Below are positions 1 to 8,447 of a stretch of 64,000 nt of DNA, in pieces. The notes below the pieces were generated by a model, which did no database searches, was not told the origin of the DNA, and saw only the letters and a list, made by a program, of their open reading frames with translations. Source of the DNA: an uncultured Eubacteriales bacterium (GTDB lineage Bacteria; Bacillota; Clostridia; Oscillospirales; Acutalibacteraceae); assembly GCA_934667845.1 (NCBI GenBank), contig CAKUMQ010000011.1:1-64000 (forward strand). Reading direction: 5' to 3'. Numbering within the stretch: position 1 is the stretch's first letter; the number at the start of each line of letters is the position of its first letter. Position numbers and translations under genes: made by a program.

Positions 1-94
1 CACATACGCATCACCTGTCCGTTGGCTACACCGATTAACAAAGGTGTCTTTATGGGAACCTTGTTAAATCAAGGGTTTTCGGGGGTTTTCCCCA

Positions 95-170
95 TGGAGC
101 TGGCAGACGGACTTGAACCCCCGACCTGCTGATTACAAATCAGCTGCTCTACCAACTGAGCTATGCCAGC
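95..170 (-). tRNA. tRNA-Thr (anticodon UGU)
   Basis: Read on the minus strand, the 76 bases fold as a cloverleaf. The acceptor stem GCTGGCA pairs with TGCCAGC, and the anticodon stem GCTGA/TCAGC closes a seven-base loop TTTGTAA with anticodon TGT. The T-loop GTTCAAGTC is present and a 3' CCA is encoded at 95-97. UGU reads ACA, so this is threonine. It has its own near-consensus promoter just upstream. No other tRNA or rRNA is visible in the 94 bases downstream, which hold only a weak 5-bp hairpin. Confidence 0.96.
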
Positions 171-185
171 GAAAACATCCTAATC

Positions 186-214
186 AGTATAGCAGAGAAA
201 CCGTCAAATGTCAA
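186..214 (-). promoter_or_regulatory. sigma-A promoter of tRNA-Thr
   Basis: The minus strand reads TTGACA (209-214), a 17-base spacer, then TATACT (186-191), ending 15 bases before the mature tRNA 5' end. The spacing and both hexamers are near consensus. Confidence 0.8.
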
Positions 215-271
215 GATATCATTTGCTCTAAATGCAGGCTCTTTTCCGCTTATACAGAAACACCCCCTGTC

Positions 272-303
272 AGACCGGGATCTGACAGGGGGTCCCTGCG
301 GCA
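272..303 (-). terminator. Terminator of the MMPL operon
   Basis: A perfect 13-bp inverted repeat (272-284 and 291-303) with a 6-base loop begins 8 bases after the stop codon of the last gene of the operon. On the minus strand it is followed by GTTTCTG, a weak U-tract. Confidence 0.7.
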
Positions 304-310
304 AAACAGC

Positions 311-2227
311 TTACTTGGTTTTTATCGAATCTGTGCGGTAGATGAACTTGACCTGACCATCCATCTCATCGGCAGCGCCGGAAAAGGAGGTATAGGCTTT
401 TGACACATCCACGGTCGCTTTCACTCTGGTCACCAGACCGCCCAGATCACCCTCGGCGGCATCAATGATCTTCTGCACGCCCTTTTCGTTGAATTCCTTC
501 AGCCCGTCGGACAACTGCATGGCGCCGTCGCGCAGCGCCGTCACGCCGTCAACCAGTGCGGGAGCTCCGTTTTTCAGGGTGAGGATCCCGTCATACAGCT
601 CGTTCATCCCGGCGTAGAGCGTCGCCGTACCGTTTTTGAGAGCAGCGGAACCGGCGTTTAACTTGTCTGCGCCGTCCTTAGCCGAGGCGACACCCTCCGT
701 ATACTCGCCGATGCCGGTATAGAAAGTGTTGTAATCGTCAAGCTGCGCTTTGAGCGCGGTCAGGGATGCCGCACCGGCCTTGGCTTTCGCCAGCGCTTCG
801 GCAATGCCCTGCTGCACCTCGGCGGACTGCATCCGGGCATCCACGGCAGCTTCTATTTTCGCCTGCGTCTCCTCCGGGATCTGACCGGCTTTGACTGCCG
901 CCTCATATTGCTCCTTTGTCATCCCCTGATTTTCCAGAACCTTTTCCGTCACCGTTTGACGGGCAACCGCCTCCGCTTCTTTTCGTACATTCTCCTCCTG
1001 CAGAGAAGCCAGCACATTGTCAAGAACCTTGGCATAGTTATCTATGGTCAGCGTCGGGACAGTCAGCCCCGCCTCGGCGATCTGTTTATTCGCCATGTCC
1101 AGCAGGGAGTTGAACACCTGCTTGGCACCTGCATTCAGAGCGGCGCTGTTGCTGTCCAGCTTGCCGAGTCCCTCGGCAAGAGCCTTCGCCCCGTCAGAGA
1201 GGTCGGCAGCGCCCTTGTCAAGATCGCCCGCGCCCGCTTTCAGCTTCGCGGCACCCTCAGCCAGCTTGTCGATGCCCTTGATCAGTTCATCCGATTTGGT
1301 CAGCAGCGTGCACAGCCCGTCGTACAGCTTGGAGGAGCCGTCCAACAGCTTTGTCATGGCATCCGACAGCTCATCCAGCGAATCGGTAAGCTCATCGACA
1401 GAGTTGAGCTTATCGGTGTCCACACGGTTGAAGATCTCGTTTGTCGCCACGGTGACGGTATTGGCAAGTTCAAAATTCTTGACCTCCGCGGTGATCTCGA
1501 CATAGGAGGGCACGGAGAATTTGTTCTCGCTGATATTCAGGTTGCTCTGCAGCCCGGGGAAAGCGATCCCCGCCACGATCGTGTGATCGCCGTCGTTGAT
1601 CAGCTTGCCGTTTTTCACCTCCACATTGGTGAAAACGTCGTTATCCAGCATCATGCCGGTGAGCATGGCAAACGGCACATAGATCTTTTCGGGTTTTCCG
1701 TCGATATCCACCGTTGAATACTGGTTGTTCTGATAGTCATAGCGAATCGTCACCTTACCGCTTTTTCCGGCAAGCTCAGCGACTGAGATCGGGCTGCCGT
1801 CCAGCGTATAGGAAACGCGCAGATCGACCGGCAGCTCCTTTTCAATATTGCCCTGATAATAGATATCGTTCCCCTCGGCGTCCCACACCTTCATGTTGTC
1901 GCCGTTTACGGAATAGGACTCATCGCCTTTCACGTTCACGATATCGGACAGCTCGGTTTTATCCGCCACGGAGGCGCTGCCGAGCGTATTTTTGATCCAG
2001 TCGCTGACAATGATCTTTTTCACGCTTCCATCCGCGCCGACCAGCACATACACCGTCTCGTCCTTTTCGTTTCGGGTCTCCTTATCCGGTGCGCTGACCT
2101 CGGCGGTCTCCGGTTCCTGTTCCTCATTTTTGCTCTGATCGGCAAGTGCCCATGCGGTCACACCGGCGCCGAGCAGCACCGTGCAGCTAAGCACCGCGGC
2201 AAGAATCTTCTTCATGCAGCCATTCAT
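311..2227 (-). CDS. Exported repeat-rich protein paired with MMPL transporter
   Basis: The 638-residue product starts with a signal peptide or N-terminal anchor (MKKILAAVLSCTVLLGAGV, from residue 5). An N-terminal beta-rich half (about 30-270) follows. A long helical half (about 270-610) contains many heptad-like repeats of the form LxDGxxxLxxG (LYDG, LSDG, LNAG, LKNG, LVDG). Such repeats occur in YhgE/Pip-type membrane proteins and in proteins encoded beside clostridial MMPL permeases. The ATG at 2227 is chosen because GGAGG lies 8 bases upstream; the frame could extend 2 codons to a TTG. It is the last gene of a three-gene operon, 29 bases after the permease gene. Role inferred: an extracytoplasmic partner of the exporter, analogous to a periplasmic adaptor. 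No catalytic motif is seen. Confidence 0.8.
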   Translation of the reverse strand: MNGCMKKILAAVLSCTVLLGAGVTAWALADQSKNEEQEPETAEVSAPDKETRNEKDETVYVLVGADGSVKKIIVSDWIKNTLGSASVADKTELSDIVNVKGDESYSVNGDNMKVWDAEGNDIYYQGNIEKELPVDLRVSYTLDGSPISVAELAGKSGKVTIRYDYQNNQYSTVDIDGKPEKIYVPFAMLTGMMLDNDVFTNVEVKNGKLINDGDHTIVAGIAFPGLQSNLNISENKFSVPSYVEITAEVKNFELANTVTVATNEIFNRVDTDKLNSVDELTDSLDELSDAMTKLLDGSSKLYDGLCTLLTKSDELIKGIDKLAEGAAKLKAGAGDLDKGAADLSDGAKALAEGLGKLDSNSAALNAGAKQVFNSLLDMANKQIAEAGLTVPTLTIDNYAKVLDNVLASLQEENVRKEAEAVARQTVTEKVLENQGMTKEQYEAAVKAGQIPEETQAKIEAAVDARMQSAEVQQGIAEALAKAKAGAASLTALKAQLDDYNTFYTGIGEYTEGVASAKDGADKLNAGSAALKNGTATLYAGMNELYDGILTLKNGAPALVDGVTALRDGAMQLSDGLKEFNEKGVQKIIDAAEGDLGGLVTRVKATVDVSKAYTSFSGAADEMDGQVKFIYRTDSIKTK

Positions 2228-2256
2228 AACCAATTCCTCCTGTTCGTTCTATCGCT

Positions 2257-4344
2257 TTATTGCGCTTTCGTGTTTTTTCTGACAGCCTTCATGCCGAACG
2301 TCGTCGCGCAGATCAGCTTATCGCAGAGCATCAGCAGCGACGGCAGAATAAAGATCACGCACAGCATACTGACCACAGCGCCGCGCGCCATCAGCATGCA
2401 CATGGAGCTGATGATGTCGATATCCGAATAGACCGCGACACCGAAGGTGGCGGCAAAAAGTCCCATGCCGGACACAATGATCGACGGGATGGAAAAAGCG
2501 AGTGCCGCGGAAATGCTGGACCGCTTATCGCCGCCCGCCAGGCGCTCGGCTTTATACCGCGTCGTCATCAGTATGGCGTAGTCGACCGTCGCGCCAAGCT
2601 GGATCGTACTGATGCAGATCGGGGCAATAAACGGCAGCGACTGTCCGAGATAGTGCGGGATGCCGAGGTTGATAAACACCGCCAGCTCGATGACCGCGAT
2701 CAGAATGAACGGCAGCGAAAAGCTCTTCTCGACCAAAGCGATGATCACAAATATGGCGATGATCGACACCGCGTTGACGACCTGAAAATCATGGTCGGTC
2801 GTCTCGATCATATCCTTCATGCAGGGTGCTTCACCGATCAGCATGCCGGTCTTGTCGTACTTTTTCAGTATCGTATTCAGCCGGTCGATCTGCGTATTCA
2901 CCTCGTCGCCCGCGACCTTATATTCCGAGTTGATCAGCAAAAGCTCCCACCTATCGCTCTCTAAGATCTCTTTTATGCTCTCCGGCAATATCTCCTCCGG
3001 CACGCGGCTGCCGAGCACCGATTCCAGACCGAGCACATATTTCACGCCGTCGACCTGTTCCATCTCCCTGATCATGGAGCGGACGGATTTAGACGGCACG
3101 TTTGCATCCAGCAGGATCATATGCGTTGAGGCAATGTGGAAATCCTCGGACAGCTTGGAATTCGCGATCACATATTCCATATCCTCGGGGAGGCACTCGC
3201 CCATATCGTAATAGACCTCGTCGTTCGTTTTGGCATAACCGTTCAGCGCGGGAACGACCAAGATCAGAAGCAGCACCAGGAAAACGGGGAACACCCTGGT
3301 CACGCCCTGCGCAAATTTGCGCATATTCGGAATCAGCGAACGGTGCTTGGTTTTCTGCAGCGGCTTATCAAACGCGAGGATCAGCGCGGGCAGAACGGTG
3401 ACACAGCCGATGACGCCCAAGATGACGCCCTTCGCCATGACGATACCGAGGTCGCGTCCGAGCGTAAAGGTCATGAAGCACAGCGCGGCAAAGCCGGCAA
3501 CCGTCGTCACGGAACTGCCCACGACCGAGGTCAGGGTCTTTTGAATGGCGGCCGCCATCGCCTGCTTGTTATCCGTGTATTTCTCACGCTGCTCGTTATA
3601 GCTGTGCCACAGGAAGATGGAATAGTCCATCGTGACCGCCAGCTGCAAGACCGCCGACAGTGCTTTGGTTATGTAGGAGATCTCACCGAGGAAGTAGTTC
3701 GAACCGAGGTTCATCAGGATCATCATGCCGATCGACGCCAGAAACACAAACGGCACAAGCCAGCTGTCCAAAAACAGCAGCATAGCCAGTGTGGCGAAGA
3801 GCACGGCAAGTCCGACATAGATCGGCTCTTCCTTTTCGCACAGATCCTTAAGATCGGTCACCAGCGCCGACATACCCGACACAAAGCACTGCTTGCCCGC
3901 CACGGCGCGAATGCTGCGGATGGCATCCATCGTCACATCCGCCGAGGTGGCACTGTCAAAAAACACCGCCATCATCGTGGCATTATCGGTATTGAACTCA
4001 TCGTACAGAGCGTCGGGCAGCAGCTCCTTCGGAACGGAAATATCGGCAAGGGAGGAATACCACACCACCGTCTCCACATGCTCGACCTTTTCGATCTTCT
4101 CAACCAGCTGTGCCACGTCCTTGTCGGGCATATCCTCCACAATGATCAGGGAGATGGCACCCTTGCCGAAATCCTTGAGAAGCTCGTTTTGCCCCTTTAC
4201 CGTGTCCATATCCTCCGGCAGGTAGTCCAGCATATCATAATTGACACGGGTGGACACCATACCGAGCACAGACGGGATCAGCAGCACCAGGGCAACGATC
4301 AGAATCAGCCAGCGGTGCTTGACCACCGCATTCGCAAAACGCAT
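2257..4344 (-). CDS. MMPL-family RND transporter
   Basis: The 695-residue membrane protein has the duplicated MMPL layout: one helix (about 12-30), an extracytoplasmic domain (30-170), five helices, then the same pattern again from about residue 345. The two MMPL Asp-Tyr motifs thought to carry protons are present, MDYSIFLW (Asp240) and VDYAILM (near 585). The family exports lipids or small hydrophobic molecules using proton flow. The gene sits between a DUF308 gene 5 bases upstream and the exported repeat protein downstream, with a TetR gene at the head, so a drug- or lipid-responsive efflux operon is likely. The substrate cannot be told from sequence. Confidence 0.92.
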   Translation of the reverse strand: MRFANAVVKHRWLILIVALVLLIPSVLGMVSTRVNYDMLDYLPEDMDTVKGQNELLKDFGKGAISLIIVEDMPDKDVAQLVEKIEKVEHVETVVWYSSLADISVPKELLPDALYDEFNTDNATMMAVFFDSATSADVTMDAIRSIRAVAGKQCFVSGMSALVTDLKDLCEKEEPIYVGLAVLFATLAMLLFLDSWLVPFVFLASIGMMILMNLGSNYFLGEISYITKALSAVLQLAVTMDYSIFLWHSYNEQREKYTDNKQAMAAAIQKTLTSVVGSSVTTVAGFAALCFMTFTLGRDLGIVMAKGVILGVIGCVTVLPALILAFDKPLQKTKHRSLIPNMRKFAQGVTRVFPVFLVLLLILVVPALNGYAKTNDEVYYDMGECLPEDMEYVIANSKLSEDFHIASTHMILLDANVPSKSVRSMIREMEQVDGVKYVLGLESVLGSRVPEEILPESIKEILESDRWELLLINSEYKVAGDEVNTQIDRLNTILKKYDKTGMLIGEAPCMKDMIETTDHDFQVVNAVSIIAIFVIIALVEKSFSLPFILIAVIELAVFINLGIPHYLGQSLPFIAPICISTIQLGATVDYAILMTTRYKAERLAGGDKRSSISAALAFSIPSIIVSGMGLFAATFGVAVYSDIDIISSMCMLMARGAVVSMLCVIFILPSLLMLCDKLICATTFGMKAVRKNTKAQ

Positions 4345-4349
4345 ACCGG

Positions 4350-4946
4350 TCAGTCCTCACTTTCTTCGTCAGCTTCGATCTCGATCACGTCGGGCTGCTG
4401 ATGCTTAATGATCTTCACCGCGGTGATCACTGTGCTGAGATTCAGGATCCCCTCGCACAGCACGGATACGCCCATCAGTATGACCAGAATACGGCTGCTG
4501 TCGCTCGGCCGTGCCACAAGCACGATACCGACGACCACCGTGATCACCGCCAGCGCCAAGATCAGCCACCAGTCGGAAAGACCGAAGCGCTTGGAGTCGA
4601 TGGCGATCTGCACCTTAAACAGCCCGTCCGCAAAGATGGACAGCCCGAGCGCGATGCAGATGAAGTTCATCAGGCTCTCAGGCGACAGCAGCATAATGAT
4701 CCCGAGCGCGATCATCAGCAGCCCGAACGCCAGATCATACTGAAATGCCAGCCGGTACAGATCCCTTGAAAAGTAGCCGACCAGCCGGATGACGCCGAAA
4801 ACGATAAACATAGCCCCGCACAGGATACCGATCAGCGACAGGGATATGTCGGGGATCGCTATCAGCAGGACGCCCCATACGCACAGCAGAACGGACATAA
4901 TGATATACCCGATCTTTGCTGTCCTCATCGGAGTTACCGAACGCAT
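4350..4946 (-). CDS. DUF308/HdeD-family membrane protein
   Basis: This 198-residue protein has six hydrophobic helices in three hairpins (IGYIIMSVLLCVWGVLLIAI, then repeats of VFGVIRLVGYF / FGLLMIALGIIMLL type), the usual DUF308/HdeD pattern. The tail EIEADEESED is acidic. The ATG at 4946 lies 9 bases after AAAGGAG; an ATG two codons earlier is only 3 bases away and less likely, and the longer frame upstream overlaps the promoter. It is the first gene of the exporter operon. HdeD relatives are linked to acid resistance in enterobacteria; a general envelope-stress role here is only a guess. Confidence 0.82.
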   Translation of the reverse strand: MRSVTPMRTAKIGYIIMSVLLCVWGVLLIAIPDISLSLIGILCGAMFIVFGVIRLVGYFSRDLYRLAFQYDLAFGLLMIALGIIMLLSPESLMNFICIALGLSIFADGLFKVQIAIDSKRFGLSDWWLILALAVITVVVGIVLVARPSDSSRILVILMGVSVLCEGILNLSTVITAVKIIKHQQPDVIEIEADEESED

Positions 4947-4980
4947 ACTCATCCACTCCTTTGTCGTTTTTACAAGCGAC

Positions 4981-5009
4981 AGTATAGCAAAGCCGCCCGC
5001 TTTCTCCAA
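4981..5009 (-). promoter_or_regulatory. Promoter of the DUF308–MMPL operon
   Basis: The minus strand reads TTGGAG (5004-5009), a 17-base spacer ending in the extended -10 bases TGC, then TATACT (4981-4986). It lies about 35 bases before the chosen start. A further TTGTCT (5011-5016), the same hexamer as in the upstream inverted repeat, touches the -35 box. Confidence 0.65.
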
Positions 5010-5056
5010 TAGACAACCGCCGCGAAAAGCCGAAAAACCGGACAGCGAAAGCCGCT

Positions 5057-5101
5057 TTGTCCGAAATTCAGACAACGGCGGGGGTTTTGTCTGAATTTCG
5101 G
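5057..5101. promoter_or_regulatory. Candidate TetR operator, nested inverted repeats
   Basis: A perfect 15-bp inverted repeat has arms CCGAAATTCAGACAA (5061-5075) and its reverse complement (5087-5101), separated by 11 bases. The left copy is itself dyad-like: TTGTC, 9 bases, GACAA (5057-5075). It lies between the tetR terminator and the MMPL-operon promoter, where the local TetR protein would be expected to bind. There is no T-run, so it is not a terminator. Confidence 0.55.
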
Positions 5102-5104
5102 CGC

Positions 5105-5137
5105 AAAAAAGCCGGGTGCGGAAAAACCGCACCCGGC
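5105..5137 (-). terminator. Terminator of tetR (MMPL regulator)
   Basis: A perfect 11-bp stem GCCGGGTGCGG (5111-5121 with 5127-5137) and 5-base loop is followed on the minus strand by TTTTTT (5105-5110). It lies 14 bases after the tetR stop, so tetR and the exporter operon are separate units. Confidence 0.9.
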
Positions 5138-5151
5138 AGCAAGCCTCTGTA

Positions 5152-5715
5152 TTACGGCGTATCGTGCTTGGCTTTCTCCATCAGCTCCTCGATCATGCCG
5201 TTGCAGAGGAAAAGGATCTGCTTCAGCTTAATGATCGCGCCGTCCGGCATACCGGAATTGATCCAGTCGATCGACAGCCCGAATATCTCGCATTTCACGA
5301 ACAGAATGATGGTATTCTTATCCTGTTCACTGATCTTCTCCTCACCGTAGACCGTCTGATAGTAGGTCGTCACCACATATTCGCACATCCGCATCAGATA
5401 CTGCTCATAGATATCGCGGTTGACGGAATTGCAGATATGCTTTATGGCGATCTTGTTGTCCAGCGTGAAGCGAAACGCCGCCTCTGCGGCTTCGTCGATC
5501 GAGCCGATGCTCGGATACTTCTGGATCAGGTTGTCCGCCGCCTCCCGTATGATCTCTTCGATCAGGGAGGGGATATCCTGAAAATGATAGTAAAAGGTGT
5601 TGCGGTTGATGCCGCAGTCCTCCACGATGGCACGCACGCTGATCTGCGACAGCGGCTGCTGATTCAGCAGCTTCCAAAACGACTCTTTAATGGCGCGTTT
5701 GGTAAAATTCGGCAT
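5152..5715 (-). CDS. TetR/AcrR-family regulator
   Basis: This 187-residue protein has an N-terminal helix-turn-helix (residues about 8-52; SVRAIVEDCGINRNTFYYHF is the recognition part) and an all-helical C-terminal ligand domain. The HTH resembles the clostridial TetR subgroup whose helix 3 reads NRNTFYYHF. The ATG is supported by GGAGAGG upstream. It stands between mtaB (32 bases upstream, same strand) and the DUF308–MMPL operon, from which it is separated by its terminator and a dyad that may be its operator. It is probably the repressor of that exporter; the ligand is unknown. Confidence 0.88.
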   Translation of the reverse strand: MPNFTKRAIKESFWKLLNQQPLSQISVRAIVEDCGINRNTFYYHFQDIPSLIEEIIREAADNLIQKYPSIGSIDEAAEAAFRFTLDNKIAIKHICNSVNRDIYEQYLMRMCEYVVTTYYQTVYGEEKISEQDKNTIILFVKCEIFGLSIDWINSGMPDGAIIKLKQILFLCNGMIEELMEKAKHDTP

Positions 5716-5747
5716 AACCTCTCCTCCGGAAGCTTCTTGTCGGATGT

Positions 5748-7046
5748 TTATTTTTCCACCGTTCCCGTGCAGCCCTGCGCGTCTGCGCCGTCGATCCGCA
5801 CATTTACGATATCGCCGGACACCGCACCGCCGCGGATGCGCACCGGCACATACTGCGGCGTATAGCCGTCCACCGTACCGTCCTCATGCTCTGTTTCCGC
5901 CAGCACCTCGACCGTCTGCCCGACCCATTCCGCGTGATAGCGCGCGGCAGAGTCCGCGGCGGCAGCCGACATACGGCGGCTGCGCTCGGCCTTGACCGCA
6001 GCAGACACCTGTCCGGGCAGTTCGGCGGCTTTGGTGCCGGGGCGGCGGGAATAGGCAAACACGTGCACGCGGGCGAACGCGATCTGCTCCACAAAGGCGA
6101 GCGAGCGGGCAAACTCCTCCTCCGTTTCACCGGCAAAGCCCACCATGACGTCGGTCGTCAGCGCACAGTGCGGGAACGCCTCCCGCAGCTCTGCGCACAC
6201 CGCGGCGTATTCCGCCGAGGTATAGTGGCGGTTCATGCGCCGCAGCGTGTCGTCGCAGCCGCTTTGCAGTGACAGATGAAACTGCGGACAGAGCTTTTCC
6301 TGCGCAGCGAGCCGCCGGATCAGCTCCGGCGTCATGTGGTCCGGCTCCAGCGAGCCGAGCCGCACCCGCCGGATACCCGGCACGGCGCAGGCAGTCTCCA
6401 CGGCATCGGCAAGCGTCAGCCCCTGCTCCTTGCCGTAGGCGGTCAGGTTGATGCCGACCAGCACGACCTCGGTATACCCCTTTTCCGCCAGACCGGCAAG
6501 CTCCGCACGGATATCCTCCGGCGTGCGCGAACGCACGCGGCCGCGGGCATAGGGAATGATGCAGTAGCTGCAAAAGCGGTCACAGCCATCCTCGATCTTC
6601 ACAAAAGCGCGGGTGTGCCCCTCGAATCCGCGGATCGACATCCGCTCGATCTCCCCCTTGTGGGCGGAGACATCCACAATGCGCTGCCCAAGGGTGCAAA
6701 ACTGGTTCACCCGCTCCGGCAGCACCGAACGCGCGGCATTGCCGAGCACGATATCCGCCTCGTGAAGCGCCTCGGCAGCGGCGGGAAACGCCTGGGGCAT
6801 ACAGCCGGTCAGCACGAGGATGCAGTCGGGGTTATCGCGGCGGCAGCGGCGCAGAAGCTGGCGCAGCTTGCGGTCGCTTTCGCCGGTGACGGTGCAGGAA
6901 TTGATGACCACAACGGCGTTTTCGCCGAGCGTGTCCCCCGGCGTGTAATCGCCCGTCTCAAAGCCCGCCGCCGCCATCAGCCCGCGCATCGCCTCTGTCT
7001 CATATTGATTGACCTTGCAGCCCAAGGTGTGAAAAAACGCCTTCAT
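5748..7046 (-). CDS. mtaB: tRNA t6A37 methylthiotransferase MtaB
   Basis: This 432-residue radical SAM enzyme adds a methylthio group to t6A37 in tRNAs reading ANN codons. Domain order: N-terminal UPF0004 domain with the three cluster cysteines (TLGCKVNQYE, NSCTVTGESD, LTGCMPQ), then the radical SAM cluster motif CDRFCSYC near residue 148, then a C-terminal TRAM-like beta domain (about 370-428). The TLGCKVNQYE start is typical of MtaB rather than MiaB or RimO. The ATG at 7046 follows GGGAG and a promoter; the frame upstream of it overlaps the divergent promoter and is not coding. It is transcribed away from the HPr-like gene. Confidence 0.93.
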   Translation of the reverse strand: MKAFFHTLGCKVNQYETEAMRGLMAAAGFETGDYTPGDTLGENAVVVINSCTVTGESDRKLRQLLRRCRRDNPDCILVLTGCMPQAFPAAAEALHEADIVLGNAARSVLPERVNQFCTLGQRIVDVSAHKGEIERMSIRGFEGHTRAFVKIEDGCDRFCSYCIIPYARGRVRSRTPEDIRAELAGLAEKGYTEVVLVGINLTAYGKEQGLTLADAVETACAVPGIRRVRLGSLEPDHMTPELIRRLAAQEKLCPQFHLSLQSGCDDTLRRMNRHYTSAEYAAVCAELREAFPHCALTTDVMVGFAGETEEEFARSLAFVEQIAFARVHVFAYSRRPGTKAAELPGQVSAAVKAERSRRMSAAAADSAARYHAEWVGQTVEVLAETEHEDGTVDGYTPQYVPVRIRGGAVSGDIVNVRIDGADAQGCTGTVEK

Positions 7047-7082
7047 GTCCGAAAATTCTCCCTTTTGACGAAATCCACCCCT

Positions 7083-7111
7083 ATTATATAGGAGAATGTG
7101 CCGAATTTCAA
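7083..7111 (-). promoter_or_regulatory. mtaB promoter
   Basis: The minus strand reads TTGAAA (7106-7111), a 17-base spacer, then TATAAT (7083-7088), about 36 bases before the mtaB ATG. It is back to back with the promoter of the HPr-like gene. Confidence 0.75.
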
Positions 7112-7119
7112 GCGGGCAG

Positions 7120-7148
7120 TTGAATTTCTCCCGATTTTGCGGTATACT
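7120..7148 (+). promoter_or_regulatory. Promoter of the HPr-like gene
   Basis: TTGAAT (7120-7125), a 17-base spacer and TATACT (7143-7148) lie 46 bases before the TTG start of the HPr-like gene. Confidence 0.72.
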
Positions 7149-7194
7149 GTATATAGAAACGTATAAACACATACAAAAAGGGAGGATCCTTCCG

Positions 7195-7449
7195 TTGTAC
7201 ACCACCTGTGTCCGGCTGAACAACATCGCCGGTGCGCACGCTTTTGTGCATCTCTGCGACCGTATGGATTGTCTTGTCGAACTGATTCAGGGGCCGGTCT
7301 TTATCGACGGCCGCTCCATTATCGGGATATTAAGTCTTGATCTGTCCCGTCCCATCCGGGTGGAGGCGCACTGCCGCACGCCGGAGGAGACCGCCTTTTT
7401 CACCGAACGGGTGCGTCCCTTTGCCGTCGAACCGCCGGAGGAGCCCTGA
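7195..7449 (+). CDS. HPr-like protein lacking the phosphocarrier histidine
   Basis: The 84-residue protein resembles HPr/Crh: the segment DGRSIIGILSLDL matches HPr around Ser46 (KSIMGVMSLG). An ungapped alignment from that serine places Asn, not His, at the His15 position, and the GxHARP motif is absent. It therefore probably cannot carry PTS phosphate but could keep the HPr-kinase serine, as in Crh. The start is a TTG at 7195, preceded by GGGAGG 8 bases upstream; the longer frame has no ribosome site and runs through the promoter. The gene is 30 bases from a BrkB-family gene and may be co-transcribed with it. The role is unknown; regulation of carbon metabolism is a guess. Confidence 0.78.
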   Translation: MYTTCVRLNNIAGAHAFVHLCDRMDCLVELIQGPVFIDGRSIIGILSLDLSRPIRVEAHCRTPEETAFFTERVRPFAVEPPEEP

Positions 7450-7479
7450 TCGCCGTATACATCTGACCGGAGGAAAGCT

Positions 7480-8379
7480 ATGCGTCACTGGCAGCCCGTT
7501 GAAACCGCCGCGCGGCGGTTTATACATAAGACCGCACAGGATCATACCGCCGCCTATGCTTCCAAGGCGGCGCTTTTCCTCTTTATCTCGTTTTTCCCGT
7601 TTGCCATGCTGCTGCTGACTCTGATCCGCTATCTGCCGTTTTCGCAGGAGGAGCTGCACACCTTTCTGACCGAGCTTCTGCCGGACGAACTGGATCTGTT
7701 TCTCACCGAGGTCGTCAGTGAGCTGTACGGGCAGTCGGGCAAGACGCTGCTGTCGCTGACGGTTCTGACCACGCTCTGGGCGGCGTCCAAAGGCTTTGTC
7801 GCCCTGCTGCAGGGGCTGGATATGGCGTATGAGGTCAGGCAAAAGCGCAACTACGCGCTTTTGCGTCTCGTCTCAGTGGTATACACCGTCGCGTTTCTGC
7901 TATTTGTGGTCGCGGCGCTCTGCATACTGGTATTCGGCAATTCCCTCGCCGGCTGGCTGCACGAGCGTTTTCCGCAGCTGCAGCGTATCGCCTGGGGCGT
8001 GCTGAGCTGGCGCAACCTTGTGGGCGGTCTGCTGCTGTTTTTCTTCTTCCTGCTGATCTACCGGACACTGCCGCGGCGGCACACCCGGCTGGTCGCCGAG
8101 ATACCCGGCGCCATTCTCAGCACCGTCGGCTGGATCGGATTTTCCTCGCTGTTTTCCTATTATATTGACCATTTCAGCAGCTATGCCAACCTCTACGGCA
8201 GCCTGACGGCGGTCGTGCTGGTGATCCTGTGGCTGTATGCCTGCGTCTATATTCTGCTGATCGGCGCAGAGCTAAACTGCATGCGGCAAAACGGCGATCT
8301 GTCGGCACTGCGGCGGTGGCCGAATCCGCAAAAGGCGGAAAAGCCGAAAAAGCCGCGGGAGCCGGTCTCCCGCCGATGA
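7480..8379 (+). CDS. YihY/BrkB-family inner membrane protein
   Basis: This 299-residue protein has about six membrane helices and the family features: an amphipathic N-terminus, YASKAALFLFISFFPFAML in helix 1, FVALLQGLDMAYEV after helix 2, and GSLTAVVLVILWLYACVYI near the end. The C-terminus is a Lys/Pro-rich tail. YihY/BrkB proteins were once called ribonuclease BN, but that activity belongs to another protein; the function is not established. The ATG follows ACCGGAGGAAAGCT. The gene ends at a bidirectional terminator facing nagA. Confidence 0.9.
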   Translation: MRHWQPVETAARRFIHKTAQDHTAAYASKAALFLFISFFPFAMLLLTLIRYLPFSQEELHTFLTELLPDELDLFLTEVVSELYGQSGKTLLSLTVLTTLWAASKGFVALLQGLDMAYEVRQKRNYALLRLVSVVYTVAFLLFVVAALCILVFGNSLAGWLHERFPQLQRIAWGVLSWRNLVGGLLLFFFFLLIYRTLPRRHTRLVAEIPGAILSTVGWIGFSSLFSYYIDHFSSYANLYGSLTAVVLVILWLYACVYILLIGAELNCMRQNGDLSALRRWPNPQKAEKPKKPREPVSRR

Positions 8380-8395
8380 ATCTGCTTCCTGTGAG

Positions 8396-8434
8396 TAAAA
8401 ACCGCTGCCGGACAGAACGCCGGCAGCGGTTTTT
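8396..8434. terminator. Bidirectional terminator between brkB-like gene and nagA
   Basis: A perfect 11-bp stem (8401-8411 and 8420-8430) is flanked by TTTT on the plus side (8431-8434) and by AAAAA at 8396-8400, which is a U-tract for the minus strand. It serves two converging genes. Confidence 0.9.
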
Positions 8435-8447
8435 CGGTATTTTCGGG

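Noticed and set aside
1..94. Possible integration-site (att) repeat at the tRNA-Thr 3' end
   Set aside because: No second copy of the tRNA end and no integrase gene are seen in the window; the sequence before position 1 is not available.
3136..4401. Long open frame antisense to the MMPL gene
   Set aside because: The composition (Gln/His/Arg-rich, few hydrophobic stretches) and lack of a ribosome site show a shadow of the permease gene on the other strand.
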